From: Sipunculus nudus
Lineage: Eukaryota > Annelida > Sipuncula > Golfingiida > Sipunculidae
Length of the DNA: 64,000 bases
NCBI GenBank assembly: GCA_026874595.1
Contig: CM049321.1
Location: 45,687,797-45,751,796, forward strand
Reading direction: 5' to 3'
Below the pieces are notes generated by a model that saw only the letters and a program-made list of their open reading frames with translations, did not search any database and was not told the origin of the DNA. A program made the position numbers and the translations under genes. Shown here piece after piece: positions 12,986-23,725 of this stretch (position 1 is the stretch's first letter; each line of letters opens with the position of its first letter).

Positions 12986-15456
12986 GACCCATGGGTCATG
13001 ACGCTAAGCTGACTGGAAAGAGATTCGCCAAAGGAAATTTTATCATCTGAATGGTAGAATATACCTATTCAACTGAAGCATCAAACAGATTAAACAACAG
13101 GCCAAGATTGTGACTGTATTTATATATCTCAAAAATAGAGCAAAAATGCATAAACTTAAAAAAAATTTCCACCGGTCTGCAGAAACTAATAACAATTTGC
13201 CAATTTGTTGAAATTTTCTACGATAACAGAAATATATCACCTATGTCTGGTTAAAACTCAGTGAATTGATGGTCTGAGGAAAATGTATGATTGTTAAGGT
13301 ATCCAGAACTATTCCCATAGCTTACTCGATACCTGTCAGTCTCAAAAGGAACACCACAAAGGGCAAATATATGATCAAAATATATAGCAAAAAATCAAGG
13401 AAATCCATGCAAGAATTATTGAGAAACAGGTGCTTCTGTATGAATTTTTATTCAATACAAGCCAACTGTACTGCACTTTCATATATGATGATAATATTTA
13501 TTAAGAAATATTTGACCCAATGCTTTGCAAGATTACATTAATATACGTCCGACTGCCTTCACTTCAATAGTTCTTGAGATAATATGATCAAAAGAAATTT
13601 AAAGATGGTTGCCTGGTGGCCATTTTGGACTTCTGACAGGTCTGAAATCAGACAAAAACCATTCTGTAAATCGGACCAAAAATTGAAGGAAAATTACTGA
13701 AACTGCACCGAAAAAAAAGATTTCTAAGGTGGCTAACTGGCAGACATAATGGATTTTTGACAAGTCTGACATTTGATATCACACATCCTCCAATAAGAGA
13801 CCAAACTTGGGGCAAATTCTCCAAATGATGTTACAGTAATGAATGTCCAAAACAATTCAAAAGGCATGTTCAGGCGCTCATATCAGATTTACAGATATGC
13901 AAATGTAAAAGTGTAGGTCCAATATTTTTTATTATCACTCTGCTTTTCAATGGGGTCAGCAGGGTTGGTAAACTGCAAAACCTGAAAGAAAAGAAAGCAT
14001 GACTGACAGTCTTGTAATAAAATAAAGCAATCCTAAATCAAGTACACATCCAAATATTATGAGAACAAACACTTGCTTTATATGTGGTGATTTATATAAA
14101 AATATTCAGATATCTAGGAAACTAAATTTATTGCTATGATTCCATAAAATAAACTGCAAAATGTCCCCATCATCTTATAAATCAGTAGCTAAACCTTAAT
14201 ACTATACTCTCATAGTGTTAATTCCTGGCTGAAGTATTCCAACAACAGTGTTTTGTTATGCAGTAATGAGGTACTTATCACTCAGCCTTATCACTTAATA
14301 GCCTGATTCAAAAGGGAGTCATATGTCACCAGTGTCACTCACAATTACAGCCACACGGTGAGATGTACCAGCTGGAGTGCAAGCTTATATATACAAGAAA
14401 AATAGAGATGGTCTACAAAATAAGTTGACCTGACCTATGACCTTGGCCTTTTGCCCACATATCAACTGGATTCTTTCTAAATGACGGGTAACTACTAACC
14501 AATTACATCTGGCCGGGTGTAATTACTTGGCAACCAATGAGTGAATAACTTAGACCTGCAACCTTTAACCTCCTGACCAGCTGATCTCAAAATCAATTAG
14601 TTATTTCTTCATGCAAAAAGACCCATAAATATGAAGTTTGAATCACATTGAGTGATGGATAGATGTGGCATATGTGAAAGACTGAAGGTTTGGGTTGAAC
14701 AGTTTCACTTGAAATATGTTCACAAGCATCTAGAACAATATTGTGACCTTGACCTTTTGAACTCAACTTCAATAGGCTTCTTCCCCTATTGGTAGGTAAG
14801 CCATATATGACAGATGGAAAGTATAGATTGTAGGTTTGCCTGAAAATGACTCCATGCAAGAAGAGGGTGCTGTGAACTTGACCTTTGACCTCAAAAATCA
14901 ACAGGTCTTTTCCCCTGTTGGCAGAGAAGCGATATCAGTGCTGAATGGTTTGGAATGAAAGTATCCTGTGACCCTGACCTTTGACCTTGTGACCTCAACA
15001 TCTATAGGATTCTTCTCCAACTTAGTAGGTGAGCTATATGTGAAAGATCAAAGAATTGGGATGAAAGGTTTGGCTTAAAATGCATCCACAGGCTTTTCAA
15101 AGAAGTTGGTTCTGTGACCTTGACCTTTGACCTTGAGACCTCAAAATAATTATAGTTCTTCCCCTATTGGTAGGTAAGCTGTATGTGAAAGATGGAAGGT
15201 TTGGGATGAAAATTTTGGCTAAAAGAATTATTTCTGTGGGGTGCAAACACACCCCATAACTTCGAGAACATAGGTCGCAGTGACCTAATTTCAGTTTTGC
15301 AAGGAGATCTTTTTAGAACCTCTAAGACTGCATAGGGTTCATGGCCCTAGCCCCTACGGTTACGATTTGTGCCCTGCTAACGGACGGACGGCCGGAAGGA
15401 CGACGGACAAAGACCCATCGCTATAGCCCAGCATGACTGAAAGTCAGCTGAGCTAA
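12986..15456 (+). mobile_element. Helitron-like composite element between the two ZNF copies
   Basis: The 5' end has the perfect palindrome GACCCATGGGTC at 12986-12997, then GCTAAGCTGACTG at 13003-13015. The 3' end has arm 15428-15437, loop TGAAA, arm GTCAGCTGAG 15443-15452, then CTAA 15453-15456, preceded by ACGGACGGACGGCCGG-type text. Inside are a decayed 335-type unit near 13130-13200 and, from about 14420 to 15230, tandem units of roughly 130-150 bp built on 'gtgaccttgacctttgacct...cttcccctattggtaggtaagc'. There is no replicase or helicase coding, so it is non-autonomous. Whether the two ends belong to one insertion is inferred from orientation and content. Confidence 0.6.
14879..15133 (-). 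promoter_or_regulatory. Cluster of DR1-type nuclear receptor motifs
   Basis: TGACCTTTGACCT, the complement of AGGTCA-A-AGGTCA, occurs exactly at 14879-14891, 14975-14987 and 15121-15133. The last two have a further adjacent half-site. DR1 is the recognised binding geometry for RXR, HNF4 and COUP-TF type receptors. The sites are part of a transposon core repeat, so function is unproven. Confidence 0.5.
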
Positions 15457-16035
15457 AAAGCATTGAAACAAACAGACGAACAGCCAAACAGTCAAAATCA
15501 AAAGATCAATTTTCATTAAAAATATATCTGATTTAATATTAAAATGTAGATGAACAATCACATGTATCAGTCCCCTTATTCTAACTCCCACCATAAACAT
15601 TTCGCTCCTGTGTGAGATCACTGGTCTACTCACACTTACTAGATCACTGAATCATTTGCCAAAATGCTCTCATATATTCTGATCGCTCAGGTCGTTCAGC
15701 TGTGACAAACATTTACATAACATATTTATATAAAAGTTACATTTGTCTATTAAGAACGATAGTCATGAAGAATTAAGACATTTACTACACTGCCTCCAGT
15801 TATATGGCAGCATATTTTCTATATTTCTATTCATGTCTCTGAAAAGAATATAAAATATGCGCAACTCAAAAAATGTTGCATTTGAGTGTCCTTCGTGTCA
15901 TCATGTGGGTCCTCAGGTGAACTTTTTTATTTAAATATTTGCCATATTGCTCCAATTAGTTGAAACTCAAATGTGGTTCCTTTTGTGAACTCTGAGGTTA
16001 TTTTGATCAGCAATGATTTACCATAAGGCTCACGT
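15457..16035 (-). other. 3' flank / probable 3' UTR of ZNF-B
   Basis: Paralogous to 9074-9498. A possible polyadenylation hexamer (AATAAA on the minus strand) is at 15926-15931. The start of the region continues across the Helitron-like 3' junction exactly as in the other copy. Confidence 0.5.
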
Positions 16036-16130
16036 TTATATGGCTTGTGTATGTGTCCTGATGTGAGCCATCAATTTAACATTCACTGTTAAGCATTTAC
16101 CACACTGCTCACATTTGAACGGTTTTCTTC
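16036..16130 (-). pseudogene. Out-of-frame twelfth finger of ZNF-B
   Basis: Immediately after finger 11 the linker reads SEEN in the open frame, then 14 non-finger residues and a stop at 16089. Shifting the frame near 16121-16131 uncovers a further finger (FKCEQCGKC...HIRTH) ending in TQAI and a stop at 16036. The pseudogene copy ends similarly (TQAYM). A single-base deletion in an A-rich tract, real or from sequencing, explains this. Confidence 0.75.
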
Positions 16131-17546
16131 ACTATGTGTTCTAATATGAGTCTTTAGGGAAGTAAGCTGGGAGAAACATTTGCCACAAAACTGACACATA
16201 TATGGTTTTTCACCAGTATGTTTCCTAATGTGACTCTTAAGTTGATACGACTTTGCAAACAAATGTCCACATTGCTCACACTTAAATGGTTTTTCTCCAG
16301 TGTGTCTCATCATGTGAATCTTCAGGTCACTAGTCCGAGAGAAATATTTACCACACTTCTCACAATGAAATGGTTTTTCCTCATTGTGTATCACTTTATG
16401 AGTCTTCAGGTTACTGTACTGAGAGAAACATTTACCACACTGCTCACATTTATATGGTTTTTCTCCAGTATGTGTCCTCATGTGAGCATTAAGGCTAAAT
16501 TGCCTAGTGAAATTTTTGCCACATTGCTCACAATAAAATGGTTTTTCTCCAGTATGTGTCCTTATGTGAACTTTCAAATCATACTCCCTAAAGAAATATT
16601 TGCCACATTGCTCACACTTGAATGGCTTTTCTCCTGTGTATTTTACCATATGTCTCTTCAGATTAATATACTGTGAGAAACATTTCCCACAGTTTTCACA
16701 CTTAAATGGTTTTTCTCCAGTGTGTGTCATCATGTGAACCCTAAGGTTACTCAGTTGATAGAAACATTTTCCACAATGCTCACAGATAATGGACCTTCCT
16801 TCAGTATGTGCCTTAGCATGAGTATTCAGGTACCTCTCTTGAGAGAAGCATTTGCCACAGACATTACACGTAAAAGGTTTTTCTCCGGTATGTGTCCTTA
16901 GGTGAGCCTCAAGTAGACACAACCTGGTGAAAAAAATGCCACACTGATAACATTCAAATGATTTTTCTTTAGCATGACTTCTGATGTGCCTATCAAGGGT
17001 AGCCTGTTTAGAAAATAGTTCGCAACAGAGCTCACATTCAAAGGGATAAGCACCTGTTTGCTTTTCCGTTTCAGTTTTTACTATCATGGTAGTTAAATTC
17101 TCTTCTGTTTTTATAAAATTACTAGGGTCGTCATCTTTTTCCTCTGATACAACTGATGAAACATGAACAATTATTGGAGCTGTGTCTTCTGGACAAGCAA
17201 TTGTTTTATCGTCTGGTATATTGTCTTCTATATCTTCCTTCTCTCTTACAGCATTCTTTACATAATTAAGGGTCCTTCTTACTTTACTTTGAACGTTAAC
17301 TCCAGCTGTATCAGTAAAATCTGGTATATTTTCCGCGTAAACATCCATAGATTCATTTATTTTTGGTTCTGTTTTCGGCACATTTGTATCCTTCTTAATG
17401 TTGTCATACAAACTTTCTTGCTCGAAGACACTGTCAACTCCATTGTCAAAAGTATCTAAATCCCCCTTAAAGCCAGTGAAGTCAGTGATGTCAGTTTCAT
17501 TCTTAACAAATATATCAGAATTTTGTGATGGTCCAGTGAGGTCCAT
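16089..17546 (-). CDS. C2H2 zinc-finger protein, 11 fingers (ZNF-B)
   Basis: A 485-codon frame from ATG at 17546. An acceptor (T-tract then GTAG, exon from 17566) lies just upstream, so the 16 codons before this ATG are intronic read-through. Residues 1 to about 190 are acidic and disordered-looking, with hydrophobic-K-x-E SUMO-type sites (FVKNE, FIKTE, IVKTE) and CPEDTAPIIVHVSS. Eleven C2H2 units follow, spaced C-x2-C-x12-H-x3-H with TGEKPF linkers. In finger 5 the last zinc ligand is Tyr instead of His (HMVKY). The expected role is sequence-specific nuclear DNA binding; the target is unknown. There is no KRAB, BTB or ZAD domain visible. The C-terminus is frameshifted (see next entry). It is a local paralogue of the pseudogene at 9499-11010 and related to the gene at 56122-57212. 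Confidence 0.9.
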   Translation of the reverse strand: MDLTGPSQNSDIFVKNETDITDFTGFKGDLDTFDNGVDSVFEQESLYDNIKKDTNVPKTEPKINESMDVYAENIPDFTDTAGVNVQSKVRRTLNYVKNAVREKEDIEDNIPDDKTIACPEDTAPIIVHVSSVVSEEKDDDPSNFIKTEENLTTMIVKTETEKQTGAYPFECELCCELFSKQATLDRHIRSHAKEKSFECYQCGIFFTRLCLLEAHLRTHTGEKPFTCNVCGKCFSQERYLNTHAKAHTEGRSIICEHCGKCFYQLSNLRVHMMTHTGEKPFKCENCGKCFSQYINLKRHMVKYTGEKPFKCEQCGKYFFREYDLKVHIRTHTGEKPFYCEQCGKNFTRQFSLNAHMRTHTGEKPYKCEQCGKCFSQYSNLKTHKVIHNEEKPFHCEKCGKYFSRTSDLKIHMMRHTGEKPFKCEQCGHLFAKSYQLKSHIRKHTGEKPYMCQFCGKCFSQLTSLKTHIRTHSEENRSNVSSVVNA

Positions 17547-17566
17547 TGATGTCTCGGTGGACCTTT

Positions 17567-18190
17567 CTACAAAAAAAAAGATCACAATGCTCATATTAAA
17601 TCTATGATGAGTATGAATCGTATAAGTATGAATATTCTACAGAACGGTCAAAAGTTGCCCCCCCCCCCACCACACACACACACACAGCAGCTCTTCACTC
17701 TATAAGGCATTGTAAGAAATTCAGCAAATTTCCTTTTAAAATTCCTGAATCAAGACTTTGTTCCAGATTGCCCAATTTGACTAATTTGAGCACATTTAGT
17801 CATTACATATCAAATATGGTAGTTATTCTTATATAGATATCCATTTCTTCTTATTATAGAATAATAAAAATTTGAAAATAATGCGTCAAAGATAATAAAT
17901 GAAACAAGCCTTTAAAAATTCTCTAGTTGCATATTTACCTCACCCAGGGCCCCTGCATGGCAGGGCATGCATTAGGAAACACTGTTCGAGAAGGTCGAGA
18001 AGGATGATACTGAAGAGGACTGTATTGGAATATTTAATTTTATATGGAACTTGCTTGAATATTTATGTACGGTATATTTTGTATATAATAAAAATATGTA
18101 TGCATGTTTGTGTCCGTATCTTAACATGTTTTTGTGTATATTAATTGTGTATATTTTATATAGCATGAATTGTTTGGATTTTCTTTCTTT
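17567..18190. other. ZNF-B upstream intron and flank
   Basis: The minus-strand acceptor is at 17567-17580. A C run followed by a CA tract lies at 17655-17690. No 5' exon or promoter could be recognised. The short frames at 17899-18166 are unsupported. Confidence 0.45.
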
Positions 18191-18199
18191 TTTTTTTTA

Positions 18200-19125
18200 T
18201 TACAGAAACGTAGTACATGCATAACTAACAGTACATACATACAAACATACTTATAGAAATAAATATTTCAATAACAATTTACATTGAATCGAAAAGATTA
18301 TTCATGTAGAGGAGAGCAGGTAGGTAAGGTATTCCCATTTTGAATGATGTTGAGTTAATTTACCTTCTTTCTTAGCGATTACATCTTCTGTTGAATAAAT
18401 CTGCTTAACATAGCTTATACATCCATGATGGTTTGGCAACATTTTGAGACATCTGCAATTATAAACATACTTTTTTACAACCAGTGTTAGCATATTTAAC
18501 CATCTATGTTCGCTTTAACCTAACAAAGCTTCAGATACTGAAAACTTAACAGAGGAGTTTAATGACGAATTATTCAAAACCTCTTGTATTTTTAACCACA
18601 AGTAGCGACAAAAGAACAATTCTAAAAAATATGTGATAAAGTTTCTCTTTCTAATTTACAAAAGGTACAAGTAGGAGAATCTTTTAGCCTATACATTAAT
18701 TCAGTCTATGAAGAAATGGGTTTAACGTCACCCGATGTTGTAGTACATTTATGTTGATTATCAGAACTTAACTTCTGGTTCAGATTACGTTGGCAATGCG
18801 GCACTATTTCATTTTATGAGTGTATTGATATACATCAATGGATTCGAGTATCTTACTTCTTTGCATCTGAGCACTGCAGTTATCCGCGACTTGCAAGGTT
18901 ATAATCCAACATAATACTTTCTTGGTTAGACTTGTGTAATCTATAGTGATTCCAAAACCGTAACATCTCAATCAAATAATATCTACATGTTAAACAACCA
19001 ATGTCTCTTTTAGAGCAGCATTTACACATGCAGAACCTGTGAACACTAAAAAATTTAACGGAGAGGTCTGTTTTGAATTTTATCACATGACAGGGTTTAT
19101 GCATATCCCCATAACTCAGACGCAT
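18200..19125 (-). pseudogene. Relic of a LINE ORF2 C-terminal region
   Basis: Minus-strand fragments in order: a segment with FFSVHRFCMCK...YYLIEMLRFWNHY (19125-18880), which resembles the region after the reverse transcriptase in some invertebrate LINEs; a CTFCKLERETLSHIF-stop-NC zinc-ligand motif (about 18690-18610); then KYVYNCRCLKMLPNHHGC...IAKKEGKL (18493-18302). Stops and frame changes separate them. A T-rich tract then 'attacag' near 18185-18206 may be the old poly(A) side. The family assignment is by eye only. Confidence 0.55.
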
Positions 19126-20090
19126 AATCTATAGGACTGTTACGACCATCATAGTAATTTTAAATGTTGAACATTTGTGTCAGAGATCAAAGGACCCCAA
19201 TGGTTACACCTGATTAGTCCAAATTAAGCCACCACTTCTCCTACACAGCCCGGTAATTAAGACCTGCTATAGTAACAACAACTAGCGTTATTGACACACG
19301 GTTTCGGGTATCACGACGGGGGTGTTAGTGACACACGGTGAACGCCCTGCCATCTTGTGGGAGTGTGACAGATTTGACGCATGGGCAGTTAAACTGTGTT
19401 TCAATAAGCTGGACCTTATTGACACACCCCGTGTGTGAATAAGGGCGGCCTTAAAAATATCATGGCTGCCGTCTGGATTTGGATTCCAACAACATGCTAC
19501 TAGCGGTATTAGTCCATCTCTGGACCCTTGTGTCCTATGTTAGACCTGATGGACGGACACATAGGGTCCATGGCACATCTGCCAAATCCTAAGAGCACCA
19601 TCGTTACAAAATATGTAACGATGGGTTTGGGGTCCTCAGCTGAGATGACAGGCCTAATCGCTTACAAAAACTGAACCTGGCTTATCTAGAGAACCGTTAC
19701 TAACCGTCTACAAGTTTGATTGTACTTTCCTACTTCAAATATATAATATTTTGATTCTTTTTCCTCGTGGATCCTCTAAGACAGGCAGTCATGACCTGTT
19801 TACAATATGGAAGACCTACCGCGGTGCACTGTGGGACGGAATCGCACTCTCCATGCATATGAAAGCCTGCTGTATGTCTGCATTCACTGCAATCGGGCCG
19901 GACCCTAAGACCTTGAGATGGTATCAAGCATTCACGACCTCTTTATTGCCAAAAGGAAAAGCCTAATGATAGAAATGACTGGATCTGTTCATTATCTTAA
20001 GGAAAATACCTAGAAATTGATGCCATAAAGGTCTATTAGGCTTGCTGCTTTCCCTCATACAGATGTGGTCAATTTTATCATATTGTATGA
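19126..20090. other. Intergenic; perfect hairpin at 19599-19623
   Basis: No gene recognised. CATCGTTACA (19599-19608) pairs perfectly with TGTAACGATG (19614-19623) around AAATA. A 'gacacac' motif repeats around 19290-19430 (TTATTGACACAC type). Frames at 19730-19966 overlap on both strands and are unsupported. Confidence 0.4.
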
Positions 20091-20435
20091 CAGTGGTGGA
20101 TCAAGAGGGGTGCCCCCCCCCCCTTGAGCTGAAACATCTCTCTTTTTACTTAACTTTCCCAGATATTTGTAATTAATTTGCATGTTTTTTTTCAGATTAT
20201 TTTATTCCCTAGCTATTAAATTATAAAATTAACCACAGTTTGTTACTTTCTAATTCATAATGTGCATATCTGTACGTGATATGCTCAATAATTAAGACAG
20301 CACCCAAAATTTCTTTACCGACGGATCGAGTCTTTCCTTTATAACACTCTGCCGGGTTATAACTTCGAGGAAACAGTTTATATTTTTTTTCAATATGGGA
20401 GGAAGACCCTCCCCATGTATACCAGTAATAAACCT

Positions 20436-20484
<49 letters not shown>

Positions 20485-20594
20485 GACAGAAAATTGTTAA
20501 AAAGAGAACAAAAGAACTTATTAATTCTTAATATACCCACTTACCGCTTACCTGTATTAGCACCCCCTTGTTCTCATATTTCTGGATCCACCAC
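20091..20594. mobile_element. Possible hAT-like MITE with a (TA)n core
   Basis: CAGTGGTGGATC at 20091-20102 is inverted by GGATCCACCACT at 20583-20594, a roughly 12-bp terminal inverted repeat of the 'CAGTGGCGGATCCAG' kind. A C run follows the left end, and (TA)n occupies 20437-20484. I could not find an 8-bp target duplication, so the limits are tentative. A related left end with a C run is near 24530, and a right end is at 61204-61218. Confidence 0.45.
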
Positions 20595-21050
20595 TCTATT
20601 TCTACATCTTGTTTGTAATATTTCTCTCTCGCGCTCACTTTGTGATTTTTTCCTTCCGTCCCCCTCCCCCAGGCAAGATATAAACATATAATAAAGGATT
20701 TATCCCGAATACATATTAAAACATGACATTAGACAAGAAAAGAATTCATGAAAAGCTTATTGTACAATCAATTTAATTTCTCAATAATTTCTTTATGGAA
20801 GCCATAACCATACATACAGCCTTTTACGATTTTCACAAACACGCTTGCATATGCAGGGAAATAAAAAAATATGGTGGACAAGATGTGTTTGCCCAACCAA
20901 GCACTGTAATGTAGATATAAGCGATCTTATTTTAGGCGTTTTGTATTAAGATTTTACTTATTTGTGTGATCAAAATAGTCAAAAACTGCTTATTGTTACA
21001 TCCAAAATTAACACAAAATTATGCACAAATGTACTTGCTATTAATGCGAA

Positions 21051-21051
<1 letters not shown>

Positions 21052-21098
<47 letters not shown>
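21052..21098. repeat. (TA)n microsatellite
   Basis: Uninterrupted TA dinucleotides. Other tracts lie at 20437-20484, 22847-22870, 23640-23725, 24944-25010, 26544-26574, 44381-44410 and 60499-60560. All encode spurious IYIYIY frames. Confidence 0.95.
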
Positions 21099-21101
<3 letters not shown>

Positions 21102-21162
21102 TTAGACTAAACGTTTGCCAATTCCAAATCGAGGTAACCGAGACTTTCGGACCGTGTGTCAA

Positions 21163-21819
21163 CACAGGCGCTTGAATCGCTATTTGTGTTGATCTTGGTT
21201 TAAATAGTGTTCAATTTACCTTAACAACAATCCCCTACCGTTTAATGAGCTTTAAACCATGTTATATCGTTGGCCGATACTTGTTTATATAATAGATACA
21301 CAAGGCCGGCATCCAAGTCTGCGGACGAGTCTGTATCCATTAAGCGACGAACAGACAGATTTATCCCAGATTATTATTTCCATCATTATCAACCAATCAG
21401 GTGTTAGGTTCCAGGGGGGAATCCTTACTGCTGACCAAGATACATGGGGATTTCCTTGTTTGGGGTAACAGCTGCTTAATGGATGCAGACTAGTTACAAA
21501 TAAGAGCTCATTACACGTGGTACACTGTGTGTATTGGAATTGTTGATGCTTTTATAGAAAGAAGAACTGGCCATTTAACCACTGTAAGTTTCTTCCCCTG
21601 AAAATCTTTGAAATATTTGGGAATTTCCATTGATTTCTTGTTTCATCGCCTACCCGTCCGCAGACTTGGATGCCGGCCTTGTGTATCTATTATATAAACA
21701 AGTACCGGCAAACGATATAACATGGTTTAAAGCTCATTAAACGGTAGGGGATTGTTGTTAAGGTATATTGAACACTATTTAAACCAAGATCAACAAAAAT
21801 AGCGATTCAAGCGCCTGTG
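21163..21819. repeat. Long inverted repeat, about 168-bp arms
   Basis: Arms 21163-21330 and 21653-21819 are inverted copies with only a handful of differences. Landmarks are CACAGGCGCTTGAATCGC at the outer end and GGCATCCAAGTCTGCGGACG at the inner end. The roughly 320-bp spacer has no recognised coding. It could be a foldback element or MITE, or a recent inverted duplication. A transcript would form a long hairpin. Confidence 0.9.
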
Positions 21820-22846
21820 GTGTCAATAAGCACTTCGTCATGGAAAAGGTCATTCGGTGCTCACGGAACAACAGGAATGTAAACTGATAACTTTCAGTCC
21901 TGGATCTCTGTATTTGTTAATCAAGAATAAGTTAATTTCCTTACCTGTTGGATAACGCCTAGCACACCACAGATTATCAACTTGTACTTGTGTGACCGAC
22001 TCGGTGAAAGAGCACGGTCGATAATGGAAGATCGATATACGAAAATCTGAAACGGATCGTGAAATCACGGATACGAACAGTAAAACTAGGAGGTTAAAGT
22101 ATTAAACACGGACCCCTCATATCCATAGCTGACCACTTTGCATATAGCACCTGCATATATATAGTTGCCTCATGACATGCCTAAGGCTTTAAGTTCGTAC
22201 AGGTGTTTAATTCTTTTCTTTACAAATTCTTGACTCTTCTTACACCTTGAAACTACAAAAAAAAACACTAATAAGGACTAAATAAGACAAATAGGAAAAA
22301 TTACATAAGAAATGGAACTGTTGATTATTTTTTACCATTTACCTTGACTGTTTGATATCATTGGCTTAACTGAGAACATTATATAAAATATACACCACTA
22401 TTGTAGACAAATAAAATATGTATGAGTGGTGATATAAACTGAGTAATACTGAGTGATGAACAGCAAATTTCACAAAGTTGAATTAAAATGATCTAATACA
22501 CAAAATTAAGATATTAGCAAACAATGAATCAATTTGTTTCTTTTTTACAATATAATTCTGTCCAGGTTATGGTCTCTAGAAATGTGCAGGCTTGTCCTGA
22601 CATCTGGTGGCAGACTGACTGACTAGATTTTAAATATTCATTATAGCACGTCGTTCTGACATCTGGTGTCAGACTGAATGACTAAACTAACATAAATGCT
22701 TTATCGTGCGCTTACCGGGTAATAACTATTTTTGCCTCACGTCTAATATCAATAACAAAAATAACTAAAATACATGAATACCAAAATACATGAAAGTTTA
22801 GTGCATCGCTAGCCTTACAAGAGCTAACAAAAAATGATGAAATCCA
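21820..22846. other. Intergenic, nothing recognised
   Basis: AT-rich. 'gtcctgacatctggtggcagactgactgact' near 22592 is partly repeated near 22654 ('gttctgacatctggtgtcagactgaatgact'), a local duplication of about 62 bp. Confidence 0.45.
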
Positions 22847-22870
22847 TATATATATATATATATATATATA

Positions 22871-23636
22871 CAGTAAAACCCCGCTAACGCGACCACCTGT
22901 GGGACCATGCATAGCGGGGTGGTCGTGTTAGCGGGATGCTTGTATTATTTGTCAAGTAGTATTTGTCTGCCAATATTAACGCAGGCGATAATATGGGTAT
23001 ATGTTTAATTTAAAATTTCAAATATAAAGAAAAAATAAATAATGAACATGAATATGATTCAAAAGTTTTATTCACATAGAAATAAAACACACAAATGAAA
23101 CAAACAGTTGGCGTTTAATTTATCTTACAGCGTTGGTCTTAACACGGAGATGGTCTGATATCGAACACGTAGTGAAAACAGAATGAATACATCAAACTCT
23201 AAGTGTTATTTTTATGGTTCCTGCTTGATCATTGAAATGTGATTTGTCACAGTAAGTAATCAGTGCAAGTAATCGCGGGCTATTATATAAGTCCAAGCTG
23301 GGCGATGAGCGTGTAACCTGTTCAACGGGCCGCGCTCGCCACAGGCAAGTGGTCTTGATAGGGTTAATTAATTACAGGCTATTATCTAAGTCCAAGCTGG
23401 GCGATGAACGTGTTATCTGCTCAACGGGCCGCGGTCGCCACGGGCCAGTGGTCGGGATACGGGGGCTCATCTGAAGGTCGGAACCAAAAAAGGTGGTCGT
23501 TGGTCGGGATAGCGGGGTGGTCGTGTTACCGAAGTTTTTTATATGATAATTTATATAAGACAATTCTGGGACCAAGAAAAGTGGTCGTGTTAGCGGGGTG
23601 CTCGTGTTAACGGGGTGGTCGTCATGCGGGAGTTCA

Positions 23637-23639
<3 letters not shown>
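22871..23639. mobile_element. pogo/Tc1-type MITE inserted in (TA)n
   Basis: The left end CAGTAAAACCCCGCTAACGCGACCACC and right end GGTGGTCGTCATGCGGGAGTTCACTG are inverted copies over about 26 bp with several mismatches. Both sides abut TA repeats, as expected for TA target duplication. Internally, 'aagtccaagctgggcgatgaacgtgt' occurs twice about 107 bp apart, and 'gtggtcgtgttagcgggg' recurs near the right end. No transposase frame is present. Confidence 0.75.

Positions 23640-23725
<86 letters not shown>
23640..23725. repeat. (TA)n microsatellite
   Basis: The longest TA tract in the window (about 86 bp), interrupted once by ATACAT. It abuts the right end of the MITE at 22871-23639. Confidence 0.95.

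Noticed and set aside
16218-16676. Plus-strand 152-codon frame antisense to the ZNF-B fingers
   Set aside because: It is the complement of the finger repeat; antisense of C2H2 repeats is often open. Residues repeat with the 84-bp finger period and match no family.
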